From Callaeas wilsoni (Eukaryota; Chordata; Aves; Passeriformes; Callaeidae): DNA of 64,000 bases. Where the stretch lies: NCBI GenBank assembly GCA_013398955.1, contig VWPU01004516.1, positions 124,001 through 188,000 on the forward strand, in the 5' to 3' direction. Of the stretch, positions 24,652 through 34,304 are shown in pieces. The position numbers and the translations under genes were made by a program. Within the stretch, counting starts at the first letter, position 1. The number at the start of each line of letters is the position of its first letter. Under the pieces are notes generated by a model that was given only the letters and a program-made list of their open reading frames with translations, made no database searches and was not told the DNA's origin.

Positions 24652-24935
24652 AAAATCACAGAAACAATTAGGTCAGAAAATATCTCTGAGATCATTGACT
24701 CCAATATATGACCAAACACCACTTTGTCAACTGGACCAGAGCACTGACTGCCACATCCAGTCTTTCCTTAAACACCTCCGGAGATGCTGATTCCACCCGC
24801 CTGGGCAGCCCATTCCAAAGTCTAATCACCATTTCTGTGAAGAAATTCTCCCTAAGGTCCAACATAAATGCCCCCTGGTGCAGCTTGAGACTGTGTCCTG
24901 CTGTGCTGCTATTTGTTAGAAGCCAGTGACTGTAA
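24652..24935 (-). mobile_element. CR1 LINE 3' fragment, minus orientation
   Basis: AAAATCACAGAAACAATTAGG and 'gatcattgactccaata' correspond to the CR1 3' terminus; 'aaacacctccggagatgctg', 'cacccgcctgggcagcccat' and 'gtgaagaaattctccctaag' to the middle of the 3' region; 'cccctggtgcagcttgagac' to its upstream part. The copy is divergent, suggesting an older insertion than those at 27-32 kb. Confidence 0.92.
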
Positions 24936-25799
24936 TCCTTGATGACAATATTACCTAAAAACTAGACATTGGGTTAAAGTAGCTGACTTTGCATACTAAT
25001 GATCTCAGTTTTCTACCTACATCAACTGGAAAAAAATGTGTTCTAAAACATGACCTTTAAAGTAAAAAATGTAAAATATTCACACCACACTAGTAGAACT
25101 TCTCCGAGAGATGTCATCTTTGTCAAGAAAACAGACAAAAAAAGTCACAGTATTTTTATATGTAGATAAGAACTACATTATGTGCTAGAGATACACATAA
25201 AGCACTATTTCTCTGGAAGATCTTAGAAATTCAATAAAATATCTATGTGTCTTAATCCAGAATGCATTTATTTCCTTTCATTTACTCCAGAAAGTTTTGG
25301 AGTGGATCCTGGATGGAATAATTCAACCCCCTTTCTAAGTAATTAATGAACAAAGAAATGAGATGCAATTCATGAGATCACTTCTTACAAAATATTCATC
25401 CAAACCTAGTTAAAATCTCATAAGACTCTCTTAAATTAATGCTAGAAATGTTTAGCTTGAGACCTGAATTTAGATGGCCTCCAAGTTTCTCTAATGTTCA
25501 GCTTCAACAGAAAGCAGGAGTAAAAATTAAAATGAACGGTTGATGAAAACTTTCATTTTTCCCGCTCAAAACATTTTTCTTTTGGATAACAAAAGATCTA
25601 AAACAGGGAGTTGGGAAGTGGTTTGTTGAATCTGAAACACAGAGGCAAACCTTGTTTGAGACTTTCAGGGGTGGAAATGACCAGAAAGGTTTTGCACCTG
25701 GAACTTTTAGCAAAATCTAGATACAGGTAAAGAAGCTTTGATTCAGGCTACAGAGGAGGAAATTGTTGCAACCTAATGCACAGGAGACAGGGGAAATGA
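24936..25799. other. Unique AT-rich spacer
   Basis: No gene or repeat body recognised. Confidence 0.55.
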
Positions 25800-26058
25800 G
25801 AGATCAGTAGGATGAGAGGAAATGGCCTCAAGTTGTGCCAGGGAAGATTTAGATTAGATATTCGGAAAAAATTCTTCACTGAAATAGTAGTCAAGGATTG
25901 GAATAGGTTGCCCAGGAGAGTGGTGGAATCAACATCCTTGGAAGTGTTCCAAAAACATGTAGGTGTGGCATTTGAGGATGTGATTAGTTTAGTGGTCGGA
26001 CTCAATGACCTTAGACATCTTTTTAAATCTTAGGGATTCTATCACTCTATGTCACTGT
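25800..26058 (+). mobile_element. CR1 LINE 3' fragment, plus orientation
   Basis: 'gatgagaggaaatggcctca', 'gttgtgccagggaagattta', 'ttcactgaaatagtagtc', 'ggttgcccaggagagtggtg' and 'ggtcggactcaatgacctta' lead to the tail GATTCTATCACTCTATG. It may extend left to about 25740, where the resemblance weakens. An A/C-rich tract (26058-26120) follows immediately, plausibly grown from the element's end. Confidence 0.93.
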
Positions 26059-27180
26059 GAAAAAAAACCAAAACAAACAGACAAAAAAAAAATCCCACAC
26101 AAAACCCCAACAGCAATAAAAATTGCTATTTTAAAAATAATAAAAACTTTAAAAGTAACTTTCCTTCAAGTCAATTCAAATAAAAAATAACCTACATCTG
26201 GACTGCAAAGAGTAGAAGTGTGTAAGATAGGTCCTTGGTCTCTTTGCTCACTCCAGCAATATATTTTCTATACTTGAACATTTTGCAAAGAGAGAGCAGG
26301 GGTACTGTACTCACTGGCTGCTGCCTTCTTGGAAATGGCTTTGAGGCAACTGTAAAAGTTTCCTTAAAATTTAATATTGGAGTTTCCAGTTCCCATAGCT
26401 GCTTTCTGATCCCTTGTTCAAGGATTGTGCCAGAAAACTCACTGCACTGTCCCCTTCAGAAGCAGGTGCAGCAGCCGGACAATAATCCAATAAAAATCCT
26501 ATTAGCTGAGTCTCCATGACACTCCTGGTATCCATGGGACCCACAATATCTTTAATGCAGACAATAAATCCAGACCATTTCCTCCTTCAATTGCTCCCAA
26601 TATGGCTCCACTTCTAGCACTGTTCAGCTAACCTTTTTTTGCCACATTTTCTCATGAATGCTGAATCACTCTCTAATCTTTACAACGAAGCCAGCGGAGT
26701 CCCCAGTAAGTGAAACACATCACTCGGGTTTAGTTATCCAAGCACAATTGTATCCAGGTGCATTCCTGTGGATTATGACCAGCAGAGACTCAGTGCTGAC
26801 AGTAAAAATATCAGTTCCATGTCTGCAAAATTTGGGGAAGGCTTTGAGGCGATTACTGCCTGACCAAAACATCCCAACTTAACCCCTAAGTGGCCAAAGC
26901 AGGGGAAATGTCACTAGGTTAACAGGGTGTCAATATATGGCTATGAGGCAGAGTCAATCAATGCAAAATTAAGGCTGCCAGGACAACAGCTCAGCCAAAA
27001 TTGTAAATAAAAGCAAAGCAAGGATAAGTGCATGAAGAAGAAGAATTGCCAGCATCTTGTCTTCTTGGACCCCTTAGGAGCAATGGATGCTCATACAAGT
27101 TTTCTGACTTACTGCTTTGTTAATCACAGTAGCTCAATCCAACACATCAGTTAACTCCTCGTGAGTGTGTCTGGAGCACA
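26059..27180. other. Unique spacer with an A/C-rich tract
   Basis: A/C-rich low complexity lies at 26058-26120, then ordinary unique DNA. No gene recognised; the 94-codon frame at 26235-26519 has no family resemblance. Confidence 0.55.
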
Positions 27181-27598
27181 AGTCTGGTCAGGAGCAGCTG
27201 AGGGAGCTGGGAAAGGGGCTCAGCCTGGAGAAAAGGAGGCTCATGGGGGACATTCTGGCTCTGCACAACTTCCTGACAGGAGGGGGCAGCCGGGGAGGGT
27301 CGAGCTCTGCTCCCAGGGAACAAGGGACAGGATGAGAGGTGAGAGGAAATGTCCTCAAGTTGTTCCAGGGGAGGTTTAGATTGGATATTAGGTAGAAATT
27401 TTTCACTGAAAGGGCTGTCAGGCATTGGAGCAGGAAGCCTGGGTAAGTGGTGGAGTCCTCATCACTGGAGGGATTTAAAAGCCGTGTGGATGTGGCACTG
27501 GTGTTAGTGGAGACCTTGGCAGTGCTGGGGTAGTGGTTGGGCTTGATGATCTTAGAGGCACTTTTCTAATCTGAATTATTCTATGATTCTGTGAGGCT
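27181..27598 (+). mobile_element. CR1 LINE 3' fragment, plus orientation, relatively well preserved
   Basis: Contains 'gagctgggaaaggggctcag', 'cctggagaaaaggaggctca', 'gacaggagggggcagccggg', 'gcaggaagcctgggtaagtgg' (a variant of 'ggctgcccagggaagtgg'), 'gtggagaccttggcagtgct' and the tail ATTATTCTATGATTCTGTGA. About 418 bases. The CTCF-like word ACAGGAGGGGGCA at 27276-27288 is carried in the element. Confidence 0.96.
27276..27288 (+). promoter_or_regulatory. CTCF-like motif within a CR1 copy
   Basis: ACAGGAGGGGGCA agrees with CCASYAGRKGGCR at 11 of 13 positions. The same word recurs in the CR1 copy at 31.7-32.3 kb, so it belongs to the element's own sequence. Confidence 0.3.
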
Positions 27599-29839
27599 GT
27601 GGGACAGTGTGGCATTGCTAAATGAGAAGGAAATTTATCGCTTGAACACAACTCTGCTGATAATCCAACTGCACTGTGCACATCACTGTGGCAGTTCTCG
27701 AGGTAAAACTCATCCCTTTTGAGAACAGATGAGCACCAGCAGGCAGTTCCCACGCTCACCAAAAAGTTCCATACACCACTGCCTGCCTGCATTACCAAGT
27801 CCAGAGGTTATCTGCATGTAATCTGTATGGCCAGGTAGTGGATGGGAGGCAGAGCCTGGAGGACTTGACACTGTTTCAGAGACTGCTCTTTCAGAGCAGC
27901 AAATTATTACCCTTCATCCTTGTGGATCCTGAAGGCTCTGTGCCTGGCAATATATCTGTTGAGACGGAAAGTCAAGCTGCAGCTTGGCTGTTTGCAGACT
28001 GCTCCCACAGAAAGGTTTAAACCAAAAAGTTTAGAGAGAATGGATTTGATCTCTGTTGGTGTGAAAGCTTATTCTGTAGAAGAGGTAGGTTTTAATGTGT
28101 AGTTAAAAGAATCAACAAGTGATTGCAAATGACTTAGCTGGAGGGCAGGAATACATTTAGACAGGCTATTTAAAATTCTGTGCACTTTATTGTGATTTAG
28201 ATGTCCTCTTTAATTACTTTTTCTGGCTGGCTGCTTAGAATTGCACATTGTTTATAGACCTGTTTCCATACAGGTTTTGTCATATGATCCAGTTTTGAGG
28301 GGAGCTAAATAACTTTTGTGCCTCTTCTTCCAGCAGAGGCTCGGCAGCCAGCAGCTCAGTGTAACAACCACCTGTGAATGAAGAGATAGTGGAGAATCTC
28401 CTCCCAGGGCACAGGTATATTCCCCTAGGAGCCCTCTGGCTTTGATAATACTCATTATATATTGGCAATAAAGTTCTCTCTGAATGCAGGCTCATGAGCA
28501 GTGAATATGTGACCGGTGAGGCTGCCTTGTGCTGCTCCCTATCTTCCCGTCACCTAAGCCAGAAAGAAGAACCTGCAGCAAGAATGTCACCAAGCTCCTT
28601 GAAAATGAGTGCAGGGCTGATCTTGTGGGCTCCTCCTAGTCTCTGTTTGAACACAAACGTGTACAAAAATAAGATGAAATTGCAGCTCAGTGCAGGAAAC
28701 TAAATTTTCTCAGTTCAAAAAAGAAATGTTATCTGCATCTTCCAAGTCCCTGTATAAAACAGAGTAATTGACTGGTTTAGTGAATTGAATTAAAACAAAA
28801 GGAAAAAAAGAAAGTATGAAGTATGAAGACATATCATTTGCACAAGAAATCAGAGTAATTCATATGGAAGGTTTTCATGCCAATTTTTTACGGAGTTCAG
28901 TACATTCAGTATTCACTGCAGTATTGACTGCAGTCTTTTAAATGTAGTACTTAAACAAAGAGTAACTGGCTGGAGTCACAAAAGGTTCTGGCTAAATACC
29001 TAAGGAAACAATCTCAGATCCAAAGACCTCTGTAAGCTGGGGCTGTCGGAAGGACAGAGGAGGAAGAGATGCCAGCAGGAAACTGGTGCAGATTAGGTGC
29101 ACGGTGCTCACACTGCTGAAGTGCCAGAAGATGTGCTGTGCTGTGCATCAGAACACCAGACCAGACATTCCTGGTCATGAAGCAAACGATTTTCATAATG
29201 CCAGCAATCTCTCAGCGAGTCCTTTCTGAGAGTGTGGGCGTCCCAACCTTCTCCTGTGAGAGGGCACTGCTAAACTCCTTTTCTTATCTGTTGTTCTTGT
29301 TGTTTCTGGTTAAAATTTACTTGTAGTCAGCTCAAACACATTCCCAGAGTGACTGCTGTCCTTGAAGTCCTCATTCTTTGCTCCTAAGAGACTGCAGTAT
29401 TTTCCCTGCCACCTTTGGCTTCACTGGGATGAGCAATCCCATGAGATTTCATCTCAGTTTGGTAGTTCCTTTTCCTGAGAGCTCCTCAGGTGCCTCTGCT
29501 TGTCCTGCAGACCTCCTCTGCTTCACTTTTGTACTTGAATGACCTCCTTTGGCCACAGATAACCAGAAGCACACACTCCTTCAGTCCAGGCTACACAGCT
29601 ATCTTGCATTTAGTGCAAGTTGTATTTTCTCTGGGATTTGTCTCAACTTTTGATAAAGTGGTCTCCACCACCCTCTACCTACAGTATGTGCTCCATACAT
29701 CATATAGGCAAGAAGAAAATGAAGGAATTTATATGGGAAGGTAGGCTAATGGAATGTCAAAAATAGATCCACTTTTTAGAGACTTTTCAGATAATGCAAT
29801 TATCTTTAACTAGATAAAGTCTTTACACACTAAAATGTA
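27599..29839. other. Unique non-coding stretch
   Basis: No gene, RNA or repeat body recognised. Open frames up to 107 codons (27475-27798 minus overlaps the CR1) are unsupported. Confidence 0.6.
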
Positions 29840-30276
29840 CCGATGAAGACAAGATTAGAGGAATGGGCTTCTCTGCTGTGAGGAAAGGTTAAGAACAGTG
29901 ACGAAGAGAGAAGAGAAGAGAAGAGAAGAGAAGAGAAGAGAGAAGAGAAGTCAGTGACACCTTAGACTCCTTCCAGTGCCATGAGAGCTGGAGAGGGACT
30001 TTGGACAAGGACATGGAGTGCCAGGCTTCACACTGAGAGGGCAGAGTTAGATGGGATATTGGGAAGAAATTCTTTGTTAAGAGGGTGATGAGGCCCTGGC
30101 ACAGGTTTCCCAGAGAAGCTGTGGCTGCCTTACCCTTGAAAGTGTCCAAGGCCAGGTTGAACGGAGCTTGGAGCAACTTGGGATAGTGGAAGGTGTCCCT
30201 GCCCATGGCAGGGATGGAACAAGATGATCTTTTCAGTCCCTTCCAACCCAAATAATTTTGGGATTCTATGATTCTT
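29840..30276 (+). mobile_element. CR1 LINE 3' fragment, plus orientation, carrying a microsatellite
   Basis: 'cttctctgctgtgaggaaag' and 'agagctggagagggactttg' precede 'gatgggatattgggaagaaa', 'gatgaggccctggcacaggt', 'agagaagctgtggctgcctt' and 'ccaaggccaggttgaacgg', ending in GGGATTCTATGATTCTT. The normal 'cctggagaagagaagg' segment has been replaced by an AAGAG microsatellite at 29903-29950. The 141-142 codon minus-strand frames here are repeat shadows. Confidence 0.96.
29903..29950. repeat. (AAGAG)n microsatellite inside CR1
   Basis: Six perfect AAGAG units at 29911-29940 with near-perfect flanks. It sits exactly where CR1 normally reads GAGAAGAGAAG, so that motif probably seeded the expansion. 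Confidence 0.95.
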
Positions 30277-30716
30277 AGTGAACTCCAGTAGAGAACCAAA
30301 GAGGCAAGATGCAAAACCCTGTTCCTGGCAGTCAGATGAGTGTTGTGGTTGGGAGTCTTTATACTGAAAGAGGAAAAGATTCAGTGCTTCTTCCTTCTTT
30401 GCATGCACAAATGTGTGTGTGCACGTGTGTGTCATTGATCTCTTACTGAGGGCATTCACAGAACATGGTTTGTTTTGGTCTAACTTTTTTTGGCTCACCG
30501 AGCTGTGGGGATACCCCCTGTTCTGCCATTTTTGCTGAGAGAGTGGCAATCTTTGCACCCACTGGGTTCAAAAGTGATGGGCAATAACAGCTTCAATACT
30601 TTTTAGGTAATGTCTCTAAGTGTCTGTGACTCCGATCCTTTACATACCCACAACATTTGCTCAGAGTTTGGGCAAAATGGTTCATGTTTGTGCCACCTTA
30701 GTAGTGCACAGGGACA

Positions 30717-30730
30717 CACGTGGACACGTG
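30717..30730. promoter_or_regulatory. Tandem E-box pair
   Basis: CACGTG occurs at 30717-30722 and 30725-30730, separated by two bases (CACGTGGACACGTG). CACGTG is the site of MYC/USF/CLOCK-class bHLH factors. The two-base spacing differs from the 6-7 base spacing of circadian tandem E-boxes, so a clock role is not indicated. The surroundings are CA/TG-rich, which makes such words more likely by chance. Confidence 0.2.
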
Positions 30731-31230
30731 GCAGGATTTCCAAGCAGAAACACACGCACGCACATAGTTACTGTGTGAAGTTCTTTGAAAAACCTGAGGA
30801 TGCAAATTATTGTTTTGCTGTAAAATAGTACTACTTCTCAAATGTGCAGAATGTGCATGTGTGCAAAACTTACTTCCTTTCATATTTTCCCATCCTGTGC
30901 AAAGATCAGCAACAGTGCAATCCTGATATCTTTAATTCAGTGTTTACCTAGGTACATATTTAAAAATAAAAGAATTCTTTGCCTATAAAGCTTTGTATAA
31001 GCTGTAATATAATAATAATGATAATAATTATCATAATAATAAAATATTGTTTCTGAAATTTTTGTTTATGATGTCATTCTTTCTGATTACTTTTTAAGTT
31101 CATAATTCTTTCCTTTTCATAGTTGTCTTCTCTGAGTCTCATGTTTTCCCTCCTGGATATGGCAGAAATTAATATTCTCAGAAAGATATTTCTTCAAACA
31201 CCACCAAATATTCTTCAATATATTACTAGT

Positions 31231-31272
31231 ATTATTATTATTATTAATAATAATAATAATAATAATAATAAT
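31231..31272. repeat. Palindromic (ATT)5(AAT)9 microsatellite
   Basis: Five ATT units at 31231-31245 join nine AAT units at 31246-31272 with no spacer. The first 30 bases form a perfect 15-base inverted repeat, so the tract can extrude as a cruciform. Confidence 0.95.
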
Positions 31273-32011
31273 TCTTTTAGGCTTAGTATAATCTTAGGAT
31301 TCACCATTTCCTGTGCCAAAGGTGCATTTTGTCACTAAACCCATGTCTCTGACGCAGGCCACACCTACACAACACTTTGTGATATTCCAACAACAATTTT
31401 TTTGTGCTTTTCTGCTCTGCTTGCACTAAAATGCTGTTCCTGTCTTTACTTGAGTGACAAATAGAAGAAAAACAATTAAATTAGTAGACAGAAAACATAC
31501 AGGTGGTCAAATATTTTTAACAGCTGGGTAAAAAGAGTACAACACAACCTAATCAGAGCAGGCCAAATGTTAGAGTGTTCAACTCTTCTCAGTGTTTCTT
31601 GACTTGTGAGGGAAGATCAGGCTCCCTAAAATCTATAGATAGAACATTTAGGTATTCAATAAAATTACTAACAAAATTATTTGAGATTGAGTGCTACTGA
31701 AAGAGGATGGATATATTTATTCAAAGAGTGATCAAATCATTGAGGTTGGCAAAGCCCTCCAAGACCATTGTCCCTGCATTGCCAAGGCCACCACTCACCC
31801 ATGTCCCCAAGTGTCACATCTACACGGTTTTAAAATCCCTCCAGGAATGGGGACTCCACCACTGCCCTGAACAGCTGTGCCAGGGTTTGACCACCCTTTC
31901 AGTGAAGAAATTTTCACCAATATCCAAGTTAAACCTCCCGTGGCACAGCTTGAGGCCATTTTTTCTCCTCCTGTCCCTTGTTCCCTGGGAGCAGAGCCCG
32001 ACCCCCCCAGC

Positions 32012-32024
32012 TGCCCCCTCCTGN
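32012..32024 (-). promoter_or_regulatory. CTCF-like motif within a CR1 copy, edge undetermined
   Basis: TGCCCCCTCCTGN on the plus strand is the inverse of NCAGGAGGGGGCA, identical at the 12 called bases to the word at 27276-27288. The final base is the N at 32024. Confidence 0.3.
32024..32024. other. Single undetermined base
   Basis: An isolated N within CTG-N-CCTCC; probably unresolved sequence or a consensus tie in the GC-rich CR1 copy. Confidence 1.
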
Positions 32025-32312
32025 CCTCCTGTCATTGTGCAGAGCCACAAGGTCCCCCCTGAGCCTCCTTTTCTCCAGGCTGAGCCCCTTTCCCAGCTCC
32101 CTCAGCCGCTCCTGGGGCTCCAGCCCCTTCCCCAGCTCCGTTCCCTTCCCTGGACACGCTCCAGCCCCTCCATGTCTCTCTTGTCCCGAGGGGCCCAGAG
32201 CTGTCCCCAGCACTGGAGGTGCCTCAGCAGTGCGGGCACAGGGGACGGGCCCTGCCCTGGGGCTGTGTCACACCCTGGCTGGGACAGCCCAGGGGCCATT
32301 GGCCTTCTTAGC

Positions 32313-34270
32313 CCTGTTGTTTGTCTTCTTGTTCAAAATATCTCCAGAGAAGTGGTGTACCTTCTAAACCAGATTAAATATTTAAGGGCTTACTTTAGAT
32401 TGGTAAAAATCAACCACTTGGTGCATTTTGTCTCCTCCAAGCGTGCATATTAAAACACACAGATATAATGAAAATAACTTTTGAGAGAAATGTTCTTCCT
32501 TTTATTTGCTCTGTGTGTTCCTACTGACCCTCTTCCTCAGTCAAATACATTTTTGACACTTTAACCACTCTATTAGGATCATCCCCATACAATCATCTGA
32601 AAAGACACACACATATATAAGAATATAATACAAAATGTGAGGAAAAGTGTTCATCTCATAGGCTTATCAATGGCAGATGCCTAGGAAAATAACTTAAATC
32701 TGAGTAATGAAATAATAGAATAGCACCATGCTCTTGGTATAACCTCTCTGTTGCACCATCTTATGAACTTTCCAAGCAGCAGCTTGTTTCTCAGTGACTA
32801 AATTTAATAATTAATGTCTGACCTCCGCAGTATGTTCTGGCATAGAGTTAATAGTTTAACCATGCATTTCATTACAAAGTCATTCATCATCAGATTTGCA
32901 TTAAAAGTTCTGCCTGAAAATTTCATCCAATGCCCTCTGATAATTATTTCTTAACTGTGAAAACACTAATTATTATTTCCTATGTACCTTCCCCATATAA
33001 CATTCATGAATTTCTGGACATCACTAACAACCTTGGTTGTCTAATATTGAAGCTGTTACGACCACAGCCTGGCATCTCCTCATGGAATTCAGTCTTCACC
33101 ACTGTACTTTTTGTATTATTTTCCCACATCCTTTCTGAGAATAATTTCAAATATAGACAATCCATGAACCTATGAAATAACTGATATTTTTTGTTTCCTT
33201 GTTTCCCTGGCAATTTCTAGTATTTTATTCACATTTTTCACCACTTTTGAAGACAAAGTATTATTAATTATGCTTAACACATACTTGAAGATGTTTTTCC
33301 TAAATATTACTTCAAATTCACTCTTTTACTATGCACACTTTTTTCCCTCCACATGCATATGCTTGGAATTTATCAGCCAATTGAGAGGTTCAGTTTGGCA
33401 CATGACACTTTGATTGTGAGGAGGATACCTATCCAAAATACTTTTCAGTGACCAGAAATATTTCCACAGCTGAGCACAGTATTCCTCTGTGTCATATGCT
33501 GCATAATTAGACAAAATGTAAACCCAAAACATAAACCCTATGGAATTTTTCGCATGTCAATGCATTCATTCTGTTTTTCTCGTTAGCTTTTTTTTTCTCC
33601 AAAGTTGTTGTAATATTGTGGTGGGGAGGAAATGTCCAACAGGACCAGAAGTCTCCTTTTCATCTCAATATTTCCTCATTGTTGAAACAGCACCCTACAA
33701 CCATTTCTCTCTCGTTTAGGACAAAGACCAAAATCCGTGCTGATTCATTTGATTAAGTTTTTATGATTGCTGTTCATCAGGAAAAATTTTCAAGGTCACT
33801 TTCAGACCTGATGTGATCCTCAGCATAAGTCTGAGAAGATCTGTTCAGATTTTCTGTGGAAGATGCAGAAACTATGGAATTCCTTGGAGATCTGCTTATC
33901 AATTTCATTAGAACAGTGAGTACCATCAGAGTTCTGAGGTGTTCTGTCTCCTCCTGTCTCTTTCACACTCTTTAGAAGCCCAGCTTGAAGTTTTAAACCA
34001 TTTACTGGCCCCACAGGCACTCTGCTTTACACAACCAGAACTACTTTTGACTTATCAGAGCAGTAAAGTAATGATTTCTGAGCTACATCCTTAAAGAGAG
34101 CTTTAAATGAGACACCACTCATAAAAGGTAAGAATATCACAATAGGAAAGTCATCTGAAGAAAGCTGGCTGAATGCTAAAAGGAATACAGTTAGACTCTC
34201 TGGTTTGTTTTTGTTTGTTTGTTTGTTTGTTTTTGTTTTGTTTTGTTTTGTTTTGTTTTGTTTTGTTTTG

Positions 34271-34304
<34 letters not shown>

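Larger units (their letters stand above)
30277..31724. other. Unique spacer with simple repeats
   Basis: Contains a (TG)n tract near 30411-30431, a tandem E-box at 30717-30730, AAT-type repeats at 31009-31042 and a palindromic ATT/AAT tract at 31231-31272. No gene recognised. Confidence 0.6.
31725..32312 (-). mobile_element. CR1 LINE fragment, minus orientation, longest GC-rich copy
   Basis: On the plus strand it runs 'cattgaggttggcaaagccc', 'ccccaagtgtcacatctaca', 'gactccaccactgccctgaa', 'cttgttccctgggagcagag', 'ctccttttctccaggctgag', 'agctccctcagccgctcctg' and 'gggacagcccaggggccatt', covering nearly 600 bases of CR1 3' region plus the adjoining GC-rich part. It is the only strongly GC-rich block in the window. 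An undetermined base is at 32024. The 248-codon plus-strand frame at 31707-32453, the longest in the window, is antisense to this repeat and is not a gene. Confidence 0.96.

Noticed and set aside
28420..28470. AATAAA near CTCATTATATATTGGC, considered as an LTR or 3' UTR end
   Set aside because: No paired repeat, no TG...CA ends and no upstream gene body.
29889..30558. Two 141-142 codon minus-strand frames
   Set aside because: Antisense to the CR1 copy at 29840-30276 and its AAGAG microsatellite (terminal SLLFS repeats).
31707..32453. Longest open frame in the window, 248 codons on the plus strand
   Set aside because: It is antisense to a GC-rich CR1 copy, crosses an N, and its Pro/Leu/Ser-rich translation is the reverse complement of the CR1 3' region.
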